Shown: positions 55,828 to 64,000 of the stretch, one piece after another
Layout of the letters: each line of letters starts with the position of its first letter
How positions within the stretch are numbered: position 1 is the stretch's first letter
Assembly (NCBI GenBank): GCA_022315425.1
Contig: JAIUPT010000033.1
Coordinates: forward strand, 1,612,001 to 1,676,000
DNA from: Pseudevernia furfuracea
Lineage: Eukaryota; Ascomycota; Lecanoromycetes; Lecanorales; Parmeliaceae
Direction of reading: 5' to 3'
Length of the DNA stretch: 64,000 bases
Notes under the pieces: model-generated
Seen by the model: only the letters and a program-made list of their open reading frames with translations
Database searches by the model: none
What the model was told of the DNA's origin: nothing
Program-made: the position numbers and the translations under genes

Positions 55828-58785
55828 TCATCCTCGGCCGAATATGGATTCAACGTCAATAGCGGTGATGGCGAGCAGGAAAGCCCCATGCGGTTTTAAT
55901 ATGTTCTGTGCCTCTTCTCCACTTGCTGCCACGTCTCGCTTCATGAGCAACTTCTCTACCTCTACGTGTCCCGAAGAACTCACGTGCGACAGCGGTGTCC
56001 GCCTTATAGCATCTTCGCAGTCTGCTTCAAAGCTCGCCTGGTCCAGCAAGATCCGGACGACTGCTTCGTGCCCATCTCCAGCGGCATAAGACGGTGGTGT
56101 TCGGCCGTCGCCATCCTTGTCATCCGTATACCGTTCCCTTCTTAGCAATGCTACGATTAGACTTGCGAACCCGAAACACGCTGTTAATTGCATTGCTTTA
56201 AGGTTCGTCGTCAGATGCAAGGATGTCTTTGTGACTCCATGTGCCCCATGCCATGGAATTTTTTTCGTGTCCTTGTAAAACATGGGGAATCTAGGATTTG
56301 GGATACTATTATATCTTTCGTCATCGATCACAATCTGGCCGCTGGAGGCTACATTTTTTGAATTGTCAAGAAAGCCTAGGGCGATCTGTTTGATTTCTTC
56401 CTCGGCAGTACTCTCGACATGGAGTCCCCAATATCTCGCCGCGTAGTCGAACAGAACGTTACGCTGGCATCGGTTTTTGAGACACATGAAAGATGTGATG
56501 TGACTGCAGATCAACCGAGCTCACCGATTCAGCAAGATCCTTGGAGTAGCAGGTCCCGGTGTTGAAGACATCAAACGATGTGCACGTAAGACATGTCTTT
56601 GCAATGGCCGCCTGGGCAAGAGGAGCCCAGGTCGGGAGGGTGCTCTCGAAATATTCCTGCATCGTGAAATGGACCAAGGGAATTTTCCGCTCTCTTCATC
56701 AATAGTCACCATGCCAGCGTAGACGGAAATCATCTCATCAGCTTCTAGCAAATCTGTCTTCAGCAATTTCTGAAGCACCATGTTCCCCTGCGAGAGCGTG
56801 CCGAAGTTCCGAGATGGTCAATTGAATTGTCTCTGTGCGCAAACGATCCGTGACAAGACTGCTTCGGCGAATGGCCGAAAGCCTGACTTTTGGCCCTTGA
56901 TTCTTCCTAGAGCTTCTGCGTAAGCGGTCTTCAATGCTCCTGATCCCTTAGCCAGGCCTTGCAACACAATCTTGACCTCCTTCGCTGTGATTTTGTCAGA
57001 GGGCCCCGCTAGGTGAAGCTGTGCAAGAAGGAACTTATCTCAATCAATTTTCTGACTATTTGATTAGAGAGATGAATATATCTTACATCCCGGCAGCCGG
57101 TTTTACTATTTCGGCCATGATATCGTTTTGCAGGGCTTGATTGCATGATAGACAAGCTGGCGTCTCTGACATGTGATCCTCACGCTATGCCTGTACATCT
57201 GCATCTGTTGCCTGTATTTCTAAAGTGGCCGCGCCTCCGAACTCGGCTAAGATGTCGGGTACGAAGCTCGAGGTTACAAAGAAGCAAATGTTTTGTTGGA
57301 CTTGAAGTTTCGCGATTTCCTTCAGCAACATGGATATTGTTTTGCTCATGTTCGTACATTCGTCAAGCGCGTCCATCACAATAAACGCTCTAGAGAAGCC
57401 ATGGACGATGGAGCATATTGCGCTCGATATTTCATCTATAGATGGCCTCGTTTGTCTCGCCACATGTCGAGAGTAGAGACCACTGATCGATTGAGGCAGC
57501 TCGGGCTGGTACTGGAATAGTTGTTTTAGCAGGCTAGCCATAAGATGATGATGCATAGTCTATTCCGTCTGTCATTTATAATTGCAATAGACCTAAGCAA
57601 TGCCAACCTTATTGTCGTCTTGGAAACGTTGCTGAAGACTGTTAATCATGATGGACGTTATCATCGTTTTGCCAGCTCCGGGGATGCCGGGGCAGAAAAG
57701 CGTTGACTCGGTTCCATCAATCCATGCGTGAAATTCTTCGGAATCAAGGAGCCAGCCCGGTCCCTCCTTGGCATCGGTTGATGAGATCGCTCTGCTGTGC
57801 AGGATAGTCTGAAGGTGATAGCTATTCTGCGACTGTGTGAAGATATCCCTCGTCTTTATGTTTGTTCAATCGATCCACACCAGTTTTGGTCGATTGGAAA
57901 AGCCCGCTAGTTTTGATCATGAAATTTAGCCACATGCTTCTTGTTCCCATGAATGAACCAAGAGACTGGCTCTTCTATTTGGCTATAGATGTACAGTATT
58001 GATGATTGCATGAATGTATACGGCACTCATGACTATCTTAACCATTATTGTCGATGGATATGACAGCTCTATGGACCAAGTAGTGCTAGTCAAGGTGGGA
58101 GCCAGACCACTAGCGAGGAAAGATCATATATGCTCAAGAAAAACTACAAAGCAAGTTCGGCGTGGTTGTATACTTACAGTGAAATCGTGACACTGAAAGA
58201 ATTCCATTAGCCGATGTTGGAGATCAAACGGAACATAAGTTCTCTCACGTCTTCAGGCTCAACCTTGAGTCTTTTCCAAAGATTTCGCGATTTGTTGCCG
58301 AAGCCTGCGAGCAATCTTTGATACTTTTCGATGATCTGATCCAAGTCTTTGAGCACGTTCTCGCATCCTCGGATGTGATCTTTGATACTTTTCGATGATC
58401 TGATCCAAGTCTTTGAGCACGTTCTCGCATCCTCGGATGTGATCTTGACGATCCTGCTGTTGCCAAAGCGTGAGCTCTCGCTCCGGTAGAACGTCTTCAA
58501 GGTCGCGAAGCACAATCGAGAGGCACTTCACCCTTTGATGGTCAGCGTGTCGGACGTAGCAAGAACTCGACCTCAACGGAGAAAACAAGGTGTCCCAAAG
58601 CAAGACAAGGTACATGTCAAAAAACAATGTGTAGAGTACGGACAAAATTAGAATCTAATAGGCTTTGTCGAACTGCGCATATATTAATTGTACCTTCGCA
58701 AAGCGCACAAGCCACAACTTTGTGCCCTCGCTCATAGCTAAAAGAAGTGGGAGCAATTCACTCGTCAGAGACTGCCTTGAATTGA
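55828..58785 (-). pseudogene. NACHT/ankyrin STAND gene, inactivated
   Basis: Blocks follow the standard order of a fungal NACHT-ankyrin protein. The N-terminal domain lies at 58,720-58,785 (DSPDQFKAVSDE) and 58,207-58,525 (SIVLRDLEDVLPERELTLW, GCENVLKDLDQIIEKYQ, RLKVEPEDVRELMFRLISNI). The pre-NACHT/P-loop block is at 57,590-57,840 (AISSTDAKEGPGWLLDSEEF, LFCPGIPGAGKTMITSI). The NACHT core is at 57,185-57,556 (AFIVMDALDECTN, FFVTSSFVPDI). The winged-helix part is at 56,690-57,020 (FLLAQLHLAG, VLQGLAKGSGALKTAYAEAL). VHFTMQEYFES is at 56,640-56,680 and two ankyrin repeats lie near 55,960-56,110. Three lesions break it: a perfect 64-bp tandem duplication (frameshift), three in-frame stops between the P-loop and the NACHT core, and a base change in an AAAA run near 56,683. 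The P-loop itself is intact, so loss looks recent. Confidence 0.8.
58317..58444 (-). repeat. Perfect 64-bp tandem duplication in coding sequence
   Basis: Units 58317-58380 and 58381-58444 are identical and begin TTTGATACTTTTCGATGATC. Because 64 is not a multiple of three, the second unit is read out of frame. All three minus-strand frames here therefore repeat the same peptide (GCENVLKDLDQIIEKYQ). Confidence 0.97.
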
Positions 58786-59780
58786 TCAGGCGAATCCACA
58801 AATACCGCGATAGCATCACTGTCGGAGTGTCTAGGCCATTCCATACATGTTCTAGCGTCCTTCTATGCATCCCATGTTTGTAGGACCATTCTTTGTTATC
58901 CATGAGGTCTTATACCTCATGGATCCCACCATAGATCTACATGCTTTCTATTCTTCATCCACTGCAGCCTATGACAATCGCCGGCACTAAGGTCAAAACT
59001 CATGGCTTAGCCATTTGAGTTGTTCTTCGGTGGTACGCTACAATCGCCAAGAGGCCAGGTTTCAGTCAAAAGGCACCGCTGAAGATGATGGCTTTCTCTC
59101 TTCTGTCCAGCAGATAGTTCATCGTACACAAATTTGAAGGCGATTGGCGGGGATTCTTTCTTCTTAAAATTGATAGATGGTGTTGTTGAGAACATTAATG
59201 GTTATCCAAGTAAGATTACGTGGAGCATGCAGCATTTATCTTACGAAAAATTAGAAAGAGGCTAGAGTAAGGGCTGCATGCCTGCGTACTATGCCGCGCA
59301 GAAAGTTGCGGAGCGAAGTACGTTGAAAGAAATATTCACCAGACTCTGGGTCAAGATTTGAGGGTTAGGTTCACTTACCACATCACTGTCGCCTACATTA
59401 TGATCGCTATCATCGTACTGATCGTCGTTTGGCATATGGATTTACCATTGCCTGTTCCCGACGCTGATGGTCGTCGTGGTTGGCTGATGGAAAGGCTGTC
59501 TTACGAGCAAACCGTTCGTCCGTACATGGGTATCTTCGTATCGCAGCATCTTACGAACTAAGATCTGAATATACTTGAGCACTACCTTAAGGATGTCAAT
59601 GCCAAGAACTTCAACTAGAGTACTCTATACACGCTAAAACAGGGCTGAATACCCTGTGGCTTGATACCCCTCCGTACTAAGTAGTAATAGTAAATAAGAG
59701 CCCCGCGATTAAAAATAGAATGATAGTATTGAGGACACCTGCTCCTGCTTCCATTTCGTTCCACATCACTGACAATCAGC
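58786..59780. other. Intergenic
   Basis: No supported gene. A short minus-strand frame at 59,007-59,195 (SINFKKKESPPIAFKFVYDE) is unrecognised. A palindrome CCATGAGG..CCTCATGG at 58,900-58,922 resembles the one at 1,668-1,688. Confidence 0.4.
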
Positions 59781-61348
59781 ATGGGTGTTCTTGTCAGACT
59801 CATCGGCTCCAGCGTTGGCCTTGCCGCCGAAGCTATAGCCGCAAAGAAACAAAGATCACGCTCAAGGTCCCTAGGAGCTGATCTGTCCCCCGAAACCTCT
59901 GCCTCAAGCAGTAGGGATATAGGATCCTCCTCTTCTTCTCCCACCAACAAGAGCGAGAAGAAATCCTCAACAGCGCGTGAGGTACGCGAAGACTCTGAAG
60001 AACCACCGCCATCATACGAACAAGTTGTTGAAGTACCAGAAGAGCGGGCCCACGAGCTCATTGCGGATGGAAAAGCGTTGCCCTTAGACGAGAAGCATGA
60101 TTCAAATCAGGAAAGGGAAGTCCACGAAGACGACGACAGCGACAGCGACAGTGAGGGTGACGAAGCGAATTGGGCTCTGGACGAAGCAGCCGAAGAAGTC
60201 GCAACACCCAGAGCCGGTGATCCCAAGCTCAAGTACGGAATCATGGCACAGCCAACAATCGAATCTTTCAGCGCGGTGGTGATGGCGAAATGCCCGCCGC
60301 TACATCACCCGACGAATCCGCTGCAACGACCCGTCATCATTCCCCAGCGGAGACCCGGCGCTCGAGACCGCGGCTTCATCCATGCTTACTCCCCCGACTT
60401 GGCTGAAAAAGGCATCTCCCAGGAAGCGTTCCTATCCTTTATCCAGAACTTCCATGCAGCCTCACAGGCATCCCCACTGCTGAACGTCGTGTTCGTCTCC
60501 GCAGGCGTTGTAGGCCTAGTCCCGGAACCAATCACCCAGATCACCAGCACCATCATTCAATTCGCCGCTGGGGCAGCCATTTACCTGCAGACCACACAGC
60601 GCACCCACAGCTTCCTTGACGAGATGAACGACAAGTTGTTCAAGCCCAGGGGCCTGTACGCCATGGTTATGAAGTACATTCCTCAGGGGACAAGACCAAT
60701 CTCGGTGCAGCAAGCAGACTTGAACACGATGATCAGCAAAGAAAACGCGCCCCACAAACCCTACCAGAATTTCAGAGCGGTAAACGCGGGTCGGTCCTAC
60801 GGAGCAATCGAGATGCCCGACTCCGCACCGCTGGTATTCCCCGCCCTGGACGAAGCCGCGCGGACCCAAGACCCCGCAAAGGCGAACAAACTGAAGAGCA
60901 GCATGGCTTTCGTAACCGACTACTACGATAAGCGCGCGCAGGCTTCCTACGTACGTCCTTCCTCCCCCCTCACCCCCTCCCCCCCCCCACACCCTCAGTC
61001 TTCCACTCACGGGCCCGAAAACAGTTACACCAAAACCCCGGCCAACGCCTGGACATGCCCCAACCCGACTTCGCGACCCGTGTCAGCGATCCCACCCATC
61101 CCGCTTTCCGGGGCTCGTGGCTCACGCTGTTCTCCGGCGGGAAGATCCCACCGAAAGCCGAGCGGCGGGCGAGGAGACGCGAGGGGAGGACCCCGGCGGG
61201 CGTTGCGCCGAGCCGGAAACAGGAGCGGAAGGCGTGGAAGCGGAAGAAGAAACTGATGAAGCAGAATGTCTTGTATCTGATGATTGTCAATTTGCCGACC
61301 GAGCAGGAGATGGAGGCGGCGAAGGTGCAGGTGCAGGCGGGGGGATGA
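59781..61348 (+). CDS. Conserved fungal hypothetical protein with PPSY motif
   Basis: Two exons, 59781-60950 and 61025-61348, give 497 aa; the intron is C-rich (GTACGT..AACAG) and phase 0. The N-terminus MGVLVRLIGSSVGLAAEAIA is hydrophobic and followed by Arg/Ser-rich sequence. Next comes an acidic disordered stretch with EEPPPSYEQVVEVPEERA, a PPxY-type site for WW or Rsp5-like proteins. The core domain has FIHAYSPDLAEKGISQEAFL, SPLLNVVFVSAGVVGLVPEP, ITSTIIQFAAGAAIYLQTTQ, and DEMNDKLFKPRGLYAMVMKY. The second exon has DFATRVSDPTHPAFRGSWLT followed by a very basic region (KQERKAWKRKKKLMKQNVLY). I recognise this as a widespread ascomycete family with no known function. The two hydrophobic core helices could interact with membrane. 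Confidence 0.8.
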
Positions 61349-62707
61349 GGTAAGTGGGTGGATGGACTTGGAGCGAGGGTGCGAAGCGCAAGTGGGTTTC
61401 TTTTTCTTCTGTTTCATTTCCGAGTGGTGGGGTCCAGATCTTTTTATAGTGGTATAATGGGTGACTGTATATCAAAGTACGTAACATTGCTAATGGAGCA
61501 GAGGTAAGTCGGGTATATGGAAGTTGGGGCAACACCTCCGTGAACGGATTTGTGTCCAAGGAGCCTCCCAGGATCAGGGGCTAGGGGATGTCTACCCCCT
61601 CGCTGTTGGGGGGTAGGTACACGGCGGATCTCCTGGGCCGGTGTCCAAGCCTGGATGCTTACTGTATTGGAAGAGAAGGTAGCGAAGTCACGCGCAGAGA
61701 GCGAATTCGATAAATCTCAATAATAGAAGAAAGCTTTTCTTTCTTTCTTTCTTTCTTTTTATTTATCTACGCACGAACAAACACGGCCCCTTTTCATCGA
61801 AATTCGATTTTCTTTTCAGATGGCATGGCATGAGACCTGTTCAGCAAAGGTTCACACCCACTGTCATGTCATTATTCCTGTCAATGCGTTCTGTATTCCA
61901 CTCGAAATTCTCTATGCATGATTTTTTTTGGCCACCTTATCTATCCTACCTTACCATTCACGGTCCTCAAAACAACGCAGCCACACAAGCAAAACGTCGC
62001 CGCCTCTAATAGAGTACCGTACACATTGAAGTTCGATCCTGAGCAATAATCCGCCTTGAAACAGTAGGCCTTGCCAAAAGAAAAACCATTATAGTATACC
62101 TATTCGAGTCCCTTACCTTGCTTATTAATCCCAGCTTTTGTTCTGTCGCCGTTCCTGGGTTGCCAAAAGGAGTGATTCCTACTAAGATTAGAGTCGAGTC
62201 GGGATCTTGCGCACGTTTGTTTTCCCTTTTCCTACTCTATGAGTTTTGAAACAACTGTAGCTCTGCAAACGAAAAAACGCCGTTGGGTATGTATGCCGGA
62301 AAAATTTGTTCTCTCGCTGCTAAGTATACGATATGTTGTTTTTTATGTGTCCTGATATGCAAGTACTAGTACCGAAGTATTCTAAATGGCTATTCGCAAG
62401 GCTTATTAATGATCCTCATGCTCGCGTGTTGAAACTATCTTATCACAGGCCAATAGTAGTATGTACAAGCTCGAACCCGTGCACGTTCAAGCCGAAGTCA
62501 TAATTCGGCCTGCTCGAAGGGCCCTAGGCAATCCAATAATACAACCCCCCCCCCCAACCTTACCTCCCAAGCCCTCTAGAACGCTCCACCCCCAACACCA
62601 TCGCTTGCCATTAACAGGCCTCATAAAGCGCCATGCCCCTGCCGTATGTTCAAAGCCCACAGCCACACTTCTCTTCGGCTGCCGTTCACCACCTCAATGA
62701 AGCACAC
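61349..62707. other. Intergenic
   Basis: No gene. It contains the CTTT microsatellite and a poly-C tract near 62,544. A/T content is raised at 61,880-62,440. Confidence 0.45.
61733..61760 (+). repeat. (CTTT)n microsatellite
   Basis: Five to six CTTT units followed by a T-run. Confidence 0.9.
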
Positions 62708-64000
62708 CTACTCCTCACTCCCACTAGTCTCTCCCTGCACCCACATCCTCCGCAGCAGCCCTTCCACGCCATCGTCCATCGGCCTATCCTCTTCATTCTC
62801 CTCCACTGACTCGGGACTCCCCTTCCCCACCTCAAACCTCACTCTGCCCCTCACCTGCGCCGCCTCCCCCAAACCCTCCACTGGCATCTTGACGCTCTTC
62901 CCCCTGTGCCCATCAGGCGCTTTCTTCCCATCCAGCTTCTTCCGTCCATCCAATCTCCGCCTATCGAGCTTTCTCTGCACGCCCTGGTTTTTGAGACTGC
63001 GAGCAAGCAAATCAGGGTAGAACCGCTTCGCATTCGCACACTCGACCCTTGCCTGCGTCCACTGCCTTGCCTGTCTCGCCTCCATCTCTTTCGACCCAGC
63101 GCCGAGATTCTGGATTCCGAAACCTGTTCCGTGTTGCAGGAGCGGGTGTTGATCAGATGGCGGATCGCGCTGCGTGGACATGCGCTGTAGATCCAACTTC
63201 AGCTGCGTGAGTGATTTGCCCTTTGTAGGATCAGCACCGCGAGCTGATTCGAAGGGGGAGGCGCGGGTTTCTTTTGGAGGCTTGACTGGGTTCTTGGCGT
63301 TAGGGTATTTGGGTATTGGTGGAGATGCCGAGCTGGAGTCGCCGTTGCTGAGACGGGGGTGGGAGAGATTGGCGGCAGATTTGACCTTGCGAGCAGTTGC
63401 TTTGACAGCTAAGGATGAGTCTAATGGAGAACCTGGGCGGTCGTGCTGGGTAGTATGGTTAAGGTGTGCTAGGTTGTGTTGGAGATGGGATACAGAGCCT
63501 GGTGTTGCGCTGCCGGAGTTCGAACCTGTGCCGCTGAGGAAGCGAGATATCCCATCTGGAGGCATAGAATCCTTGTTACCGAATGTAGAGTCCTGGCTGT
63601 GAACGAAGGCTGGGGAGCCGCTGGAGCCATTTGGTGTGACTGTTGCCGACACGTTAGAGGTTTTGGGAGCTGCATTGTGGATGCTGCGATTGAGGAGACG
63701 GTGGGTCACGTCGTCTGCGTTTGGTGGGTAAGAGTATGGGGATCTGTCTCGATGAGGATCTTGCTCCTTTGCATGATCGACGAAAGCTGAAGGATTGTTT
63801 GGTGGAGACTGTGGAGGTGATTGAGGAAGGTTCGGAGGAGATACTTCTGCGGGCTCATCTGGCGAAGGAGGATCTTCCAGCTGAGGAGTCTTACGACCTA
63901 CTGAACTTTGTCGAGTGGTATGCGGGGACTGAGAATTGCTTTCCTCTGTCCAATCATCGTTCTCTTGATCCTCATCTCCCACTTTAAAGCCCGCCTGCCC
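62708..64000 (-). CDS. Probable TORC1 subunit Tco89-like protein (5' end outside window)
   Basis: The minus-strand frame is open from the window edge to the stop at 62,708, about 430 codons, and continues beyond 64,000: GQAGFKVGDEDQENDDWTEE reads in from the edge, with no ATG. The protein is largely disordered (Ser, Pro, Asn). It contains KGKSLTQLKLDLQRMSTQRD, the short conserved helix I associate with fungal Tco89-family proteins. About 50 residues later comes RQWTQARVECANAKRFYPDL with LLARSLKNQG, matching the second Tco89 block (EYxxVRRxxNPLxxSL-like). Tco89 is a TORC1 subunit at the vacuolar membrane. The assignment rests on these two blocks only. The C-terminus carries repeated basic RRRLDGRKKLDGKK units. 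Confidence 0.55.
   Translation of the reverse strand, partial: GQAGFKVGDEDQENDDWTEESNSQSPHTTRQSSVGRKTPQLEDPPSPDEPAEVSPPNLPQSPPQSPPNNPSAFVDHAKEQDPHRDRSPYSYPPNADDVTHRLLNRSIHNAAPKTSNVSATVTPNGSSGSPAFVHSQDSTFGNKDSMPPDGISRFLSGTGSNSGSATPGSVSHLQHNLAHLNHTTQHDRPGSPLDSSLAVKATARKVKSAANLSHPRLSNGDSSSASPPIPKYPNAKNPVKPPKETRASPFESARGADPTKGKSLTQLKLDLQRMSTQRDPPSDQHPLLQHGTGFGIQNLGAGSKEMEARQARQWTQARVECANAKRFYPDLLARSLKNQGVQRKLDRRRLDGRKKLDGKKAPDGHRGKSVKMPVEGLGEAAQVRGRVRFEVGKGSPESVEENEEDRPMDDGVEGLLRRMWVQGETSGSEE

Noticed and set aside
58207..58645. Three overlapping minus-strand frames as separate genes
   Set aside because: They are one exon read in three frames because of the 64-bp duplication.
60516..61417. Minus-strand Gly/Leu-rich frames
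   Set aside because: Antisense to the spliced conserved protein; their composition reflects its Pro/Arg-rich codons.
1..64000. CRISPR arrays, rRNA or tRNA genes
   Set aside because: No regular repeat-spacer pattern and no convincing tRNA cloverleaf or rRNA core was seen by eye; a tRNAscan-type search would be needed to exclude tRNAs.

Overview
The window is nuclear DNA of a filamentous ascomycete (Pezizomycotina). The evidence is short GT..AG introns of about 50-110 bp, a class II hydrophobin (an ascomycete-only family), fungal STAND/NLR architectures, a non-reducing polyketide synthase relic, and many small secreted proteins. Leotiomycetes is a reasonable guess but is not proven. Gene density is low and relics are frequent, which suggests an accessory, fast-turnover region. 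Exon coordinates below come from manual splicing: I looked for GT..AG borders that keep the frame and join recognisable motifs.

Layout. 0-9.7 kb: a hAT transposase tail, an apparently intact SesB-like hydrolase / NB-ARC / TPR NLR gene (minus, 7 exons), an eroded coding relic, a minisatellite, and a membrane-anchored glycosyltransferase (minus). 11.5-13.6 kb: two small spliced genes, one with a mitochondrial-type N-terminus. 14.8-17 kb: a degenerate tandem repeat followed by the ruins of a non-reducing PKS (C-methyltransferase and terminal reductase). 17-22.4 kb: a small putative regulator, a tiny membrane protein with a perfect 36-bp duplication, an alpha/beta hydrolase, a broken F-box gene with a 60-bp in-frame duplication, and a class II hydrophobin. 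23-27.4 kb: a DUF6601-like membrane protein, a glutathione S-transferase and a secreted cysteine-rich protein. 30-33.9 kb: a small secreted protein, a RING plus cyclin-fold protein, a partial copy of the small secreted gene, and an ankyrin fragment.

35-45.6 kb is the densest stretch: a secreted protein, a GNAT acetyltransferase, an eIF5A/Hex1-like protein, another secreted protein, a truncated NmrA-like gene, an alpha-arrestin-like protein with PPxY and a poly-Gly tail, and a GH128-type secreted glucanase. 48.8-53.7 kb: a five-exon orphan gene, an AT-rich repeat and a secreted SnoaL-like protein. 55.8-58.8 kb: a NACHT/ankyrin STAND gene inactivated by a perfect 64-bp tandem duplication, an in-frame stop cluster and a frameshift. 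59.8-64 kb: a conserved fungal protein and the C-terminal part of a probable TORC1 Tco89-like protein that runs off the window edge.

Common themes are self/non-self recognition (one intact NLR, one dead STAND gene, two ankyrin relics), the cell surface and secretome (hydrophobin, GH128, several secreted proteins), and visible gene decay by short tandem duplications, frameshifts and truncations. I found no operon-like logic, CRISPR array or convincing tRNA.
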